64,000 nucleotides of DNA from contig CANLVH010000011.1 in the NCBI GenBank assembly GCA_947494545.1, positions 1 through 64,000 on the forward strand, read 5' to 3'. Both the position numbers and the translations under genes were made by a program. How positions within the stretch are numbered: position 1 is the first letter of the stretch; each line of letters begins with the position of its first letter. Shown here piece after piece: positions 8,688 to 18,204 of the stretch. A model generated the notes under the pieces. It did not search any database. It saw nothing but the letters and a program-made list of their open reading frames with translations, and was not told where the DNA came from. The DNA comes from an uncultured Mesonia sp. (GTDB lineage: Bacteria; Bacteroidota; Bacteroidia; Flavobacteriales; Flavobacteriaceae).

Positions 8688-9992
8688 ATGCGTACAAAAT
8701 CTTTAAAGAAAAATAAAATAAACGTTGTAACCTTAGGTTGCAGCAAAAATCTATACGACTCCGAAGTTTTAATGGGCCAACTCAAAGCCAACAAAAAAGA
8801 GGTGGTACACGAACAAGAAGGTAATGTTGTTGTTATAAACACCTGCGGCTTTATAGATAATGCTAAGGAGCAATCTGTAAATACAATTTTAGATTTTGCA
8901 CAAAAGAAAGAAGAAGGCTTGGTAGATAAGGTTTTTGTAACCGGTTGCCTTTCCGAAAGGTATAAACCAGATTTGGTAGAAGAAATTCCAAATGTAGATC
9001 AGTATTTTGGTACTACCGAGTTACCTGCGCTTCTAAAAGCTTTAGGTGCCGACTATAAACACGAGCTTTTAGGCGAGCGTATTACTACAACGCCCAAAAA
9101 TTATGCGTTTTTAAAAATAGCAGAAGGCTGTGATAGACCGTGTTCTTTTTGCGCTATTCCGTTAATGCGTGGCGGACATAAATCTACGCCAATTGAGCAG
9201 TTGGTTAAAGAAGCAAAAGGTCTTGCGAAAGATGGCGTAAAAGAACTAATTTTAATCGCGCAAGATTTAACTTATTACGGCTTAGATATTTACAAAAAAC
9301 GCGCCTTGGCAGATTTGCTAAAAGAACTTGTAAAAGTAGAAGGTATAGAGTGGATACGCTTACATTACGCTTTCCCCACCGGTTTTCCGGTAGATGTGCT
9401 TGATGTGATTAAGCAAGAGCCAAAAGTTTGTAATTATATAGACATTCCGTTACAACATATTTCAGACGATTTATTAAAGTCTATGCGCCGCGGTACAACG
9501 CATAAAAAAACTACAGATCTGATTTATAAATTCCGAGAAATCGTTCCGGAAATGGCAATTCGTACTACTTTAATAGTTGGTTATCCCGGCGAAACCCAAG
9601 AGCATTTTGACGAGTTGAAGGCTTGGGTAAAAGAAATGCGTTTTGAACGTTTGGGTTGTTTTACCTATTCACACGAAGAAAATACGCACGCTTACAACTT
9701 AGAAGACGATGTGCCCGAAGAAGTAAAACAAGAACGCGCAAATGAGATTATGGAAATCCAATCGCAAATTTCTTGGGAATTAAATCAACAAAAAGTAGAT
9801 AAAACCTTTAAATGCGTTATCGATAGAAAAGAAGGAAACTATTTTGTGGGAAGAACCGAATTTGATTCGCCAGATGTAGATAACGAAGTTTTGATAGACG
9901 CTACAAAACATTACCTAAAAACAGGCGATTTTACCCAAATAAAAATCACTGAAGCGGCAGATTTCGACTTGTATGGAGAACCGGTGGCATAA
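8688..9992 (+). CDS. rimO: Ribosomal protein uS12 methylthiotransferase RimO
   Basis: 434 residues. This radical-SAM enzyme adds a beta-methylthio group to an aspartate of ribosomal protein uS12. The N-terminal UPF0004 domain has the three auxiliary-cluster cysteines C18 (LGCSKN), C53 (NTCGF) and C87 (TGCLSER). The radical-SAM CxxxCxxC is C148, C152, C155 (GCDRPCSFCAIP). A C-terminal TRAM domain follows. The LGCSKN and CSFCAIP variants separate RimO from MiaB. Confidence 0.97.
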   Translation: MRTKSLKKNKINVVTLGCSKNLYDSEVLMGQLKANKKEVVHEQEGNVVVINTCGFIDNAKEQSVNTILDFAQKKEEGLVDKVFVTGCLSERYKPDLVEEIPNVDQYFGTTELPALLKALGADYKHELLGERITTTPKNYAFLKIAEGCDRPCSFCAIPLMRGGHKSTPIEQLVKEAKGLAKDGVKELILIAQDLTYYGLDIYKKRALADLLKELVKVEGIEWIRLHYAFPTGFPVDVLDVIKQEPKVCNYIDIPLQHISDDLLKSMRRGTTHKKTTDLIYKFREIVPEMAIRTTLIVGYPGETQEHFDELKAWVKEMRFERLGCFTYSHEENTHAYNLEDDVPEEVKQERANEIMEIQSQISWELNQQKVDKTFKCVIDRKEGNYFVGRTEFDSPDVDNEVLIDATKHYLKTGDFTQIKITEAADFDLYGEPVA

Positions 9993-10052
9993 GCTATTTA
10001 TATTTGTTTAATTGAATTTTTACTCTAAGATAGTTTAAGAAGATTTCTGGTT

Positions 10053-10070
10053 TTTCGGTCGTAGCCGAAA
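10053..10070. repeat. Short inverted repeat in the rimO-bshC gap
   Basis: TTTCGG-TCGTAG-CCGAAA forms a perfect six-pair hairpin without a following T tract. It is a candidate weak terminator or mRNA-end structure for rimO. The rest of the gap holds a CTTTACGGAA-family decamer (10134-10143) and the bshC promoter. Confidence 0.35.
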
Positions 10071-10133
10071 GATAAAAGAATGGTTTAATGCTAAGCTAAG
10101 GCGGTTTTACCGAAATTCATTTACCAGATTTTC

Positions 10134-10143
10134 TTCCGTAAAG
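10134..10143 (-). repeat. Intergenic copy of the CTTTACGGAA decamer
   Basis: Exact match read on the minus strand (TTCCGTAAAG on plus). It belongs to the set of 18 exact copies in the window and lies between rimO and bshC. Confidence 0.7.
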
Positions 10144-10190
10144 TCAAAAGTCTTTAACTAAAAATTAGTAGAAAAAACCTAGGACAAACG

Positions 10191-10198
10191 TATCTTTG
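10191..10198 (+). promoter_or_regulatory. -7 element TATCTTTG of bshC
   Basis: A perfect TAnnTTTG match 22 bases upstream of the bshC ATG. Confidence 0.7.
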
Positions 10199-10220
10199 CT
10201 ACTTTAAGATTTTCAATTTT

Positions 10221-11819
10221 ATGGCCGACTGTATTTCTTACAAAGACACGAATTATTTTTCGAAACTTATTCTAGACTATTTAGAAGAAAAACAAGAGTT
10301 ACAAGATTTTTACGGCAAGTTTCCTAAGCTAGATAATTTTAAAAATCAGATAGCATTAAAAAAAGAAAATTACTCTGCTCAAACCAGAAAAGTTTTAGTC
10401 AAAAGTTTAAAAAAACAGTACGAGAATACCAATATTTCTGCAAAAACTGCTGAAAACTTACAACTTTTAGAACAAGAAAACACCTTTACCATTACAACCG
10501 GCCACCAATTAAATCTGTTTACCGGTCCGTTATATTTTTTATATAAAATTGTTTCTACGATAAATTTAACCAAAGAATTAGCAGAAAATTATCCCGATTA
10601 TAATTTTATGCCCATTTTTTGGATGGCCACCGAAGATCACGATTTTGAGGAGATTAATTTCTTTAAGTATAAAGAAGAAAAAATTCAGTGGAAATCGAAT
10701 CAAAAAGGTGCAGTTGGTAGATTTACAACAAAAGGCTTAGAAGAAGTTTTTAAAGAGTTTACCGATAAGTTAGGTGCTTCTGAAAATGCCGAAAAACTAA
10801 AAAATTTATTTAAAGAAGCGTATCTAAAACACGACAATTTAGCACAGGCTACACGATATATCGCCAATAATTTATTTAGCCAAGAAGGCTTGGTAATTAT
10901 AGACGGCGACGATGCAGCTCTTAAAAAAGAGTTTAAACCCTATGCAAAAACCGAATTACAACAACAAAATGCTTTTCAGCAAATAAACAAAACTTCTAAA
11001 AGTTTAGAGGAGAAGGGCTACCATAAACAAGTAAATCCGCGCGAAATTAATCTATTTTACTTAGCAGAAGGCTTGCGCGAACGTATTGTAAAAAAAGAAA
11101 ACAACTATTTTGTAAAAAATACAAAACTTTCTTTTACGGAAGAAAAAATGCAGGAAGAGCTCGAGCAGCATCCGGTACGTTTTTCGCCCAACGCGGTTAT
11201 GCGGCCATTATACCAAGAAGTTGTTTTGCCTAATTTATGCTATATTGGCGGCGGGGGAGAATTAGCCTATTGGTTGCAATTAAAATCTTATTTCGAGTCA
11301 GAAAATGTTTCTTTTCCCATTTTATTGCTGCGCAATTCTGCTCTATTAATCAGTAAAAAGCAAGAAAGAAAATTAGAAAAGCTTTCGCTACAAAAAACTG
11401 ATTTATTTCAGCAACAAGAAGAACTTATAGAGCAAAAAACCAAGGAGGTTTCGGCAATAGGCATAGATTTTTCACAGCAAAAAGAGCATTTAAAAAAGCA
11501 ATTTGAAAACTTATATGTTTTAGCCCAAAAAACCGATAAATCGTTTTACGGCGCCGTTGCCGCACAAGAGCAAAAGCAACTAAACGGTTTGGCACATCTG
11601 GAAAAACGTTTATTAAAAGCGCAAAAACGTAAATTAAAAGACGAAATATCCAGAGTGGCTAAATTGCAAGATCAATTATTTCCAAAACAAAATTTACAAG
11701 AGCGAGCGCTTAATTTTTCTCAGTTTTATGAGAAAAACGGCGACGCTCTACTCACACACTTATATAAAGAACTACAGCCTTTAGAGCAAAAATTTTGTAT
11801 TCTTAGCTTGGCTTATTAA
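10221..11819 (+). CDS. bshC: Bacillithiol biosynthesis cysteine-adding enzyme BshC
   Basis: 532 residues, the family's normal size. It performs the last step of bacillithiol synthesis, joining cysteine to glucosaminyl-malate. The signature TTGHQLNLFTGPLYFLYK lies near residues 92-109, followed by FWMATEDHDFEEI. A long lysine/glutamine-rich coiled-coil region is in the C-terminal third. Bacillithiol is the low-molecular-weight thiol of many Bacteroidota. bshA and bshB are not in this window. The decarboxylase gene starts 12 bases downstream. Confidence 0.96.
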   Translation: MADCISYKDTNYFSKLILDYLEEKQELQDFYGKFPKLDNFKNQIALKKENYSAQTRKVLVKSLKKQYENTNISAKTAENLQLLEQENTFTITTGHQLNLFTGPLYFLYKIVSTINLTKELAENYPDYNFMPIFWMATEDHDFEEINFFKYKEEKIQWKSNQKGAVGRFTTKGLEEVFKEFTDKLGASENAEKLKNLFKEAYLKHDNLAQATRYIANNLFSQEGLVIIDGDDAALKKEFKPYAKTELQQQNAFQQINKTSKSLEEKGYHKQVNPREINLFYLAEGLRERIVKKENNYFVKNTKLSFTEEKMQEELEQHPVRFSPNAVMRPLYQEVVLPNLCYIGGGGELAYWLQLKSYFESENVSFPILLLRNSALLISKKQERKLEKLSLQKTDLFQQQEELIEQKTKEVSAIGIDFSQQKEHLKKQFENLYVLAQKTDKSFYGAVAAQEQKQLNGLAHLEKRLLKAQKRKLKDEISRVAKLQDQLFPKQNLQERALNFSQFYEKNGDALLTHLYKELQPLEQKFCILSLAY

Positions 11820-11831
11820 AACCAAATTTTT

Positions 11832-13220
11832 ATGAAAAGTATGCACGCCTTAGATATCGAAACCGTAGAAATGACTTTCGATATCATGAAATACGCTATT
11901 AACAGAATTTCCAATACAGAGCCGGAGCTCGGTCATCCTAAAAAAGAAACAGACCTTATGGAAATGGTTGGCGAAACCATTACCAAAGAAGGTATTGGTG
12001 GCGAGGAAGCTTTTGAACTTTTTAGGGATGTATTGGCAAAAGCAACCGTTCCGGTAGATCATCCGCGGCATTTGGCTTTTGTGCCGGCCGCGCCAACAAG
12101 AGCAGCAATACTTTTTGATTTGGTTACTTCTGCAGCCAGTGTGCACGGCGCGTATTGGATGACCGGTGCCGGCGGAATTTTTTGCGAAAATCAAGCTATG
12201 AAATGGTTGGTTTCGCTTACCGGTTTACCCGAAAATGCTTTTGGCGTTTTTACCAGTGGTGGTACCGCGGCAAACCTTTCGGCAATGATTACTGCTAGAG
12301 AATATTGGCGCGAACAAAACGAGGAAAACAAAGCTTATAAAGGCTTGATTATTACTTCAAGCGGCGCACATTCTTCCATAAAGTCTATGGCAAGTGTAAT
12401 AGATGCAGACATTATTCTGGTAGACGATGATGACGAAGATAAACTAACCGGCGAGTGGTTGCAAAAGAAAATTAACCAATTAAGCTTTACGGACAGAAAA
12501 CGGCTGTTTGCCGTGGTGGCAACAGGCGGGACAACAAACGCCGGTATTATAGATAATTTAGAAACCGTGGCAGATGTTTGCGAGAAAGAAAAATTATGGT
12601 TTCACGTAGATGCGGCTTATGGCGGCGGCGCTTTAGCGGCACCATCGGTTAGGCATTTGTTTAACGGAATAGAGCGCGCAGATAGCATTACTATAGATCC
12701 GCATAAATGGTTGTTTTCTCCTTACGATTGTGGTGCAATTATTTATAAAAATATCGAATTGGCAAAAAATGCACACTCGCAAAAAGGAGCTTATTTAGAT
12801 ATTTTTAAAGACGAAGGCGCGCAAGGTTTTAATCCGGCAGATTATCAAATACAATTAACAAGACGCTTACGCGGATTGCCACTATGGTTTTCTTTAGCAA
12901 TGCACGGAACAGAAAAATATGCACAAGCTATAGAACGCGGTTTAGAATTAGCGCAAATTGCCGCCGAAAAAATAAAAGCTAGTGATTATCTGGAGTTAAT
13001 ACGAGAGCCCGGTTTGTCTTGTGTTTTGTTTAAAAGAAAAGGCTGGCAACCAGACGATTATATAGATTGGACGTATACTAACCATCAAGCAGGTTTTGCT
13101 TTGGTTACGCCAACAAAATGGACAAAAAATGGCCACTCAGAAACCGCCGCGCGTTTTTGCTTTATTAATCCCGACACCAACGAAAAAGATATAGAAGAAA
13201 TTCTGGCAACAATGCAATAA
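11832..13220 (+). CDS. PLP-dependent group II decarboxylase family protein
   Basis: 462 residues. Fold-type I PLP enzyme related to aromatic-L-amino-acid, glutamate and diaminobutyrate decarboxylases. Visible motifs are FTSGGTAANL (cofactor phosphate binding), HVDAAYGGG (Asp contacting the PLP nitrogen) and DPHKWLF, whose lysine forms the Schiff base. An alternative start is the second Met three codons in. Substrate is unknown. It probably shares the bshC transcript. Confidence 0.9.
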   Translation: MKSMHALDIETVEMTFDIMKYAINRISNTEPELGHPKKETDLMEMVGETITKEGIGGEEAFELFRDVLAKATVPVDHPRHLAFVPAAPTRAAILFDLVTSAASVHGAYWMTGAGGIFCENQAMKWLVSLTGLPENAFGVFTSGGTAANLSAMITAREYWREQNEENKAYKGLIITSSGAHSSIKSMASVIDADIILVDDDDEDKLTGEWLQKKINQLSFTDRKRLFAVVATGGTTNAGIIDNLETVADVCEKEKLWFHVDAAYGGGALAAPSVRHLFNGIERADSITIDPHKWLFSPYDCGAIIYKNIELAKNAHSQKGAYLDIFKDEGAQGFNPADYQIQLTRRLRGLPLWFSLAMHGTEKYAQAIERGLELAQIAAEKIKASDYLELIREPGLSCVLFKRKGWQPDDYIDWTYTNHQAGFALVTPTKWTKNGHSETAARFCFINPDTNEKDIEEILATMQ

Positions 13221-13306
13221 AAAAACGCTTATTTTTAAACCCATTCTGAATTGGATCTCGAGTAAAAAATTATCTACTCAAAACTTACAATGTTAACGCA
13301 AATTAT

Positions 13307-13314
13307 TACTTTTG
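13307..13314 (+). promoter_or_regulatory. -7 element TACTTTTG of guaA
   Basis: A perfect TAnnTTTG match that ends three bases before the guaA ATG, implying a leaderless transcript. Confidence 0.65.
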
Positions 13315-13317
13315 CCT

Positions 13318-14847
13318 ATGCAAAATAACGTACTCATATTAGATTTTGGTTCGCAGTATACGCAGTTAATAGCGCGTAGAGTGAGAGAGCTTAACATTTA
13401 TTGCGAAATTCATCCGTTCAATAAAATTCCGGAAAATCCTGAAAATTATAAAGCTATTATATTATCAGGAAGTCCGTTTTCGGTAAGGGCAGAAGACGCT
13501 CCCAATCCAGATTTATCTAAAATAAGAGGTAAAGTTCCTATTTTGGCAGTTTGTTATGGGGCGCAATATTTGGCGCATCATAATGGCGGAAAAATTGAAC
13601 CTTCTACTATTAGAGAGTTTGGTCGTGCCAATCTTTCGGTAATCAAAGATAAAGAAGTTTTATTTGAAGAAATTACCGAAAACTCCCAAGTTTGGATGTC
13701 GCATAGCGATACGATTAAAGAGTTACCAAACAATAGCGTACGTTTAGCTAGTACGCAAGACGTTTTGAATGCAGCCTACAGGTTTGAAAACGAAGACACT
13801 TATGCTATACAATTTCATCCGGAAGTTTATCATTCTACAGACGGGAAACAATTATTAGAGAATTTTTTGGTAAAAATTTGCAAAGTAAAACAAAATTGGA
13901 CCCCCGAAGCTTTTGTAGATATGACCGTAGCCGATTTGAAAAAGCAAATTGGCAATGAAAAAGTTGTTTTAGGACTAAGCGGTGGCGTAGATTCTACCGT
14001 TGCTGCGGTTTTATTACACAAGGCAATAGGTAAGAATTTATACTGTATTTTTGTAAATAATGGGTTATTACGTAAAAATGAATTTGATAGCGTTTTAGAC
14101 CAGTATAAAGATATGGGGCTAAACGTAAAAGGCGTAGATGCTTCTGATAGGTTTTTAAAAGAATTAGCCGGAGTTAGCGATCCGGAAGAAAAACGAAAAG
14201 CCATAGGCAAAGTATTTATTGAAGTTTTTGACGATGAAGCCCATGCTTTGACAGATGTAAAATTTTTGGCGCAAGGAACAATTTATCCAGATGTTATAGA
14301 ATCTATTTCGGTAGCCGGACCTTCAGCTACCATAAAATCGCATCATAACGTAGGCGGTTTACCCGATTTTATGAAATTAAAAGTGGTAGAACCTTTACGG
14401 ATGTTATTTAAGGATGAAGTGAGAAGAGTAGGAAAAGAAATGGGTATAGATCCCGAACTTTTAGGGAGACATCCGTTTCCCGGACCCGGCTTGGCAATTA
14501 GAATTTTAGGAGAAATTACCGCAGAGAAGGTAAGGGTTTTGCAAGAAGTAGATCATATTTTTATTCAAGGTCTAAAAGATTGGATGTTATATGACAAAGT
14601 ATGGCAAGCCGGTGCTATTTTACTGCCTGTTAGCTCTGTTGGTGTTATGGGAGACGAGCGAACTTATGAAAAAGTTGTAGCTTTACGAGCAGTAGAATCT
14701 ACAGATGGGATGACAGCAGATTGGGTAGATTTACCGTATGATTTTTTACAGAAAACTTCTAACACTATAATAAATAGGGTAAAAGGCGTTAATAGAGTAG
14801 TGTACGATATTAGTTCTAAACCGCCTGCTACCATAGAGTGGGAATAA
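13318..14847 (+). CDS. guaA: GMP synthase (glutamine-hydrolysing)
   Basis: 509 residues. It aminates XMP to GMP. The class I glutamine amidotransferase domain has the C79 nucleophile (AVCYGAQ) with H167 and E169 (FHPEV). The ATP-pyrophosphatase domain has SGGVDS (221-226), and the C-terminal dimerisation domain ends KPPATIEWE. The ATG at 13318 is preferred; an in-frame TTG two codons earlier lies inside the promoter element. The LysM gene follows ten bases after the stop. Confidence 0.98.
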   Translation: MQNNVLILDFGSQYTQLIARRVRELNIYCEIHPFNKIPENPENYKAIILSGSPFSVRAEDAPNPDLSKIRGKVPILAVCYGAQYLAHHNGGKIEPSTIREFGRANLSVIKDKEVLFEEITENSQVWMSHSDTIKELPNNSVRLASTQDVLNAAYRFENEDTYAIQFHPEVYHSTDGKQLLENFLVKICKVKQNWTPEAFVDMTVADLKKQIGNEKVVLGLSGGVDSTVAAVLLHKAIGKNLYCIFVNNGLLRKNEFDSVLDQYKDMGLNVKGVDASDRFLKELAGVSDPEEKRKAIGKVFIEVFDDEAHALTDVKFLAQGTIYPDVIESISVAGPSATIKSHHNVGGLPDFMKLKVVEPLRMLFKDEVRRVGKEMGIDPELLGRHPFPGPGLAIRILGEITAEKVRVLQEVDHIFIQGLKDWMLYDKVWQAGAILLPVSSVGVMGDERTYEKVVALRAVESTDGMTADWVDLPYDFLQKTSNTIINRVKGVNRVVYDISSKPPATIEWE

Positions 14848-14857
14848 AGTTATTATT

Positions 14858-16762
14858 ATGAAAAAAATATTATTGATAGTTTTTTTTAGTTGCTTTTTGT
14901 TTAATCTTAGCGCTGCTCAAAACTATAAAATACATCGTGCGCAAGAGGGAGAAACCTTACAAAGTATTGCAAAGAAATACGACGTGTCTTTGCAAGCCTT
15001 AAAAAAAATGAATCCCGATGCTAATAATGCAAACTTAGGAAGTGCATTGTTGGTAATTCCATTTGGCGAAACCCCGGATGGGGAAGCAAGCTCCGGTCTT
15101 GTACGCTTTAAGGAATATAAAGTGCACAAAAAAGAAACTTTATATAGCTTGGCGCGGGAACACGATATTTCTGTAGAAGATTTAAAAAAATACAATACCT
15201 ATTTATATAAAGAAGAATTGGGCGAAAACGATATAATTCGTATTCCAATTTTCAGTAAAAGAAATCAAGTAGATTACAATAGCTCTGTACAAAATTCTAC
15301 GTTTAAAAACCTCAAACACATTGTTCTTCCTAAAGAAACCAAATACAGAATTAGTAAAAAATATGGTATTACGGTAGAAAAGTTAGAAGAATTAAACCCA
15401 ATGCTTGGTACTTTACAGCCGGGACAAATTTTAACTGTAACCAATCCTAACGCAGAAAAGGCTAAAGAAAAAGAAAACAACTTTATAGAATACGAAGTAC
15501 AACCTAAAGAAACTTTTTATAGCCTTACTAGAAGATTTAATATTACCAAAGACGAGTTAGAGTACCTAAACCCGATGCTTAAAAGAGAAGGTTTGGAAGC
15601 AGGTATGACGCTTAAAATTCCCGATCCTAATGCAGATAGCACAGCCGTAAGTGGTAGAGATGTTGATAAGAAAATTAAATTGGAAAAATACATTACCCAT
15701 CGCAATGCCAAGAATATTGCAATTATGCTGCCTTTTAATTTAGATAAATTTTCGCAAGACTCTATCAATAAGCAAGAACAGTTAAAAAAAGATAAAGTAT
15801 TACGAATTTCATTAGATTTTTATAGCGGCGTTTTGGCAGCTATAGATTCCGTAAAGAGCATGGGTATTCCCGTCAAAGCGGAAGTTTTTGATACGCGTCA
15901 AAGTAAAAAAGCTGTGGCAGATTTACTACAAGCCAATAACTTTAGTAAATTTCAAGCAGTGATAGGGCCGTTGCTTTCCAATAATTTAGAGTTTGTTTCG
16001 CAAAAGCTCGCCAAAGATGAAGTTCCGGTATTTTCGCCACTTACCGATGGTGAATTAAACGGAAAAGAAAATTTGTTTCAGTCCCGACCTTCTTCCATTA
16101 TAATGGAAAAAACCTTAATAACGTATATAGATAGTTTAAAAGAAGGTAAAAATATTGTTATACTTACCGATGCTAAACATAGTTATTTAAGAAGTAAATT
16201 ATCGTATACTTTTCCCAATGCCAGGGTAATTTATCAAGAAAATGAAGAGTATTTGCAACGTAGCGATTTAACCAAACGTTTAAGCGAAGACCAGGAAAAC
16301 TGGATAATTATAGAAGCAGACGATTTTGCTTTAATAAGTAATGCAACTTCTTACTTAAATGCGCTTTCGCGAACTTATGATATTAGGTTATTTACTTCTA
16401 ATAAAAGCGACCCGTACGAAAATGAGATTTCTAGTGAGTATTTAAGCAATCTTAAATTTACCTATGCTTCTATTGCCAAAGAATATAGCGTGGTTGAGGC
16501 AGATAGCTTTGTAAGTAAATATGTAGAGAATTACGGCATTTCGCCAAGTAAATATGCGGTGAGAGGGTTTGATATTACATACGATATTTTATTGCGTTTG
16601 GCCGTCGAAGACAATATTTATAAAAGCTTAGAAAAGAAAGGTGTTACAGAATATGTAGAAAATAAGTTTAGCTACCATAAAAAAATTATTGGCGGTTATT
16701 ATAACGATGCTGTGTATTTGATGCAATACGATAAAAATTTAGAACTAAAAGTAATTAATTAA
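14858..16762 (+). CDS. Secreted LysM protein fused to a type 1 periplasmic-binding fold
   Basis: 634 residues. After a signal peptide (cleaved near residue 20) there are four LysM-like repeats: about 22-69, 85-133, 148-197 and 208-255, each with the pattern ET..S(I/L)A.K..(I/V). These bind peptidoglycan. From about residue 280 the protein resembles an amino-acid-binding periplasmic domain (IAIMLPFNLD, YSGVLAAID, AVIGPLLSNN). That points to a wall-anchored periplasmic sensor or scaffold rather than a transporter, since no ABC genes are present. The gene follows guaA and overlaps the OsmC start by one base. Confidence 0.85.
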   Translation: MKKILLIVFFSCFLFNLSAAQNYKIHRAQEGETLQSIAKKYDVSLQALKKMNPDANNANLGSALLVIPFGETPDGEASSGLVRFKEYKVHKKETLYSLAREHDISVEDLKKYNTYLYKEELGENDIIRIPIFSKRNQVDYNSSVQNSTFKNLKHIVLPKETKYRISKKYGITVEKLEELNPMLGTLQPGQILTVTNPNAEKAKEKENNFIEYEVQPKETFYSLTRRFNITKDELEYLNPMLKREGLEAGMTLKIPDPNADSTAVSGRDVDKKIKLEKYITHRNAKNIAIMLPFNLDKFSQDSINKQEQLKKDKVLRISLDFYSGVLAAIDSVKSMGIPVKAEVFDTRQSKKAVADLLQANNFSKFQAVIGPLLSNNLEFVSQKLAKDEVPVFSPLTDGELNGKENLFQSRPSSIIMEKTLITYIDSLKEGKNIVILTDAKHSYLRSKLSYTFPNARVIYQENEEYLQRSDLTKRLSEDQENWIIIEADDFALISNATSYLNALSRTYDIRLFTSNKSDPYENEISSEYLSNLKFTYASIAKEYSVVEADSFVSKYVENYGISPSKYAVRGFDITYDILLRLAVEDNIYKSLEKKGVTEYVENKFSYHKKIIGGYYNDAVYLMQYDKNLELKVIN

Positions 16763-17169
16763 TGATGACGGCCAAAGCAATCTATTTAGGAAATTTGCGG
16801 GTAGAAAATTTGCATATAAAAAGCAATAACAAGTATTTTACCGATGCCCCAACGGACAACCACGGTAAAGGCGAAGCTTTTTCTCCTACAGATACTGTGG
16901 CAACAGCCTTAGCAAATTGTATGCTTACCGTAATGGGAATTAAAGCCCAACAACTAAACGTAGAATTAAAAAATACCTACGCAGAGGTAACCAAAACCAT
17001 GGCTTCTAACCCTAGGAGGATTTCTAAAATAGAAGTAAAAATTCATTTCCCAAAAATTTACGAAAGCAAAACCGCACAAATTTTAGAAAAAACAGCTAAA
17101 ACTTGTCCGGTTTTACAAAGCCTGCATCCGGAGATGCAAAAAGAAATAGAGTTTATTTATCCCGCTTAA
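16762..17169 (+). CDS. OsmC/Ohr family peroxiredoxin-like protein
   Basis: 135 residues. The fold reduces organic or fatty-acid hydroperoxides through two cysteines. Both are present: one in ANCMLTVMG and one in KTCPVLQSLHP. The set is closer to OsmC/YhfA than to Ohr. A second ATG directly follows the first (16762 or 16765); the earlier one overlaps the upstream stop. With bacillithiol synthesis nearby, a thiol-based peroxide defence is plausible but unproven. Confidence 0.9.
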   Translation: MMTAKAIYLGNLRVENLHIKSNNKYFTDAPTDNHGKGEAFSPTDTVATALANCMLTVMGIKAQQLNVELKNTYAEVTKTMASNPRRISKIEVKIHFPKIYESKTAQILEKTAKTCPVLQSLHPEMQKEIEFIYPA

Positions 17170-17172
17170 TAA

Positions 17173-17217
17173 TTTTCCGTAAAGAAATATTATAACAAAA
17201 GTTTTCTTTACGGAAGG
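17173..17217. terminator. Bidirectional terminator made of two inverted decamer copies
   Basis: A 13-pair perfect stem (17175-17187 with 17203-17215), bounded by T and A runs, lies between convergent genes. Each arm carries one exact copy of CTTTACGGAA in opposite orientation. The arrangement is like the paired uptake sequences that serve as terminators in Neisseria and Haemophilus. Confidence 0.85.
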
Positions 17218-17225
17218 TTTAAAAG

Positions 17226-18170
17226 CTAAAGCGCAGAAACTTCTTTTTTTACCGCTTCAAACTCAGTCAGTATTTCCTTTACAATTTCGGCGGCGGGTTT
17301 AATTTCGCTTATCAGTCCGCTAATTTGCCCAATCTCTAATTCGCCTTCCTCTAAATCTCCTTCAAACATACCTTTTTTGGCTCGGGCGCGACCTAGTAAT
17401 GCGGTCAAATCTTCTTTAGTGGGTTGTTTGGTGTACAACTCCATTACATCGTGAAAGAATTTATTTTTTAAAAGCCGAACCGGAGCTAATTCTTTTAAGG
17501 TTAACTCGGTGTCGCCTTCTTTAGATTTTACAACCATTTCCTTAAAGTTTTGATGCGAAGAAGCTTCATCACTTGCAACAAACCTACTACCAATTTGTAC
17601 GGCATCTGCGCCTAAAACCATAGCGGCCAACATTCCGCGACCGGTGGCTACGCCTCCTGCAGCAATAAGCGGAATTTCTAGTTGTTCTTTTACCATTGGT
17701 ATAAGTGTAAAAGTGGTAGTTTCTTCCCTACCATTATGTCCGCCTGCTTCAAAACCTTCGGCTACGACCGCATCTACACCAGCAGCTTCTGCTTTTAAAG
17801 CAAATTTTACACTGCTTACCACGTGCACAACTTTTATGTTGTTTTCTTTTAAAATTGGCGTCCAAGTTTTAGGATTTCCGGCAGAGGTAAAAACAATTTC
17901 CACCCCTTCTTCTATAATAATTTCCATTATTTTTTCGAGGTCCGGATAGAGCATTGGTACGTTTACACCAAATGGTTTGCTGGTAGCTTTTTTACATTTT
18001 TGAATATGCTCACGCAAAATATCCGGGTACATTGAGCCGGCACCAATTATGCCTAAACCGCCGGCATTACTTACTGTGCTGGCTAATTTCCATCCGCTGG
18101 CCCAAATCATTCCTGCTTGAATAAGCGGATATTCTATATTAAATAACTGGGTAATTCTGTTGTTTGTCAT
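17226..18170 (-). CDS. FabK / nitronate monooxygenase-family flavoenzyme
   Basis: 314 residues from the ATG at 18170; a TTG two codons upstream is less likely. FMN-dependent TIM barrel with PLIQAGMIW at the start, the catalytic-histidine motif EAGGHNG, AAGGVATGRG and ADAVQIGSRF (phosphate binding). The family includes nitronate monooxygenase and enoyl-ACP reductase II (FabK); the EAGGH context resembles FabK, but specificity cannot be fixed. It lies 34 bases downstream of mnmA on the same strand and ends at the shared hairpin. Confidence 0.88.
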   Translation of the reverse strand: MTNNRITQLFNIEYPLIQAGMIWASGWKLASTVSNAGGLGIIGAGSMYPDILREHIQKCKKATSKPFGVNVPMLYPDLEKIMEIIIEEGVEIVFTSAGNPKTWTPILKENNIKVVHVVSSVKFALKAEAAGVDAVVAEGFEAGGHNGREETTTFTLIPMVKEQLEIPLIAAGGVATGRGMLAAMVLGADAVQIGSRFVASDEASSHQNFKEMVVKSKEGDTELTLKELAPVRLLKNKFFHDVMELYTKQPTKEDLTALLGRARAKKGMFEGDLEEGELEIGQISGLISEIKPAAEIVKEILTEFEAVKKEVSAL

Positions 18171-18204
18171 GAACAAAAATTAAAATTTAAGTGCTTTTTC
18201 AAAT

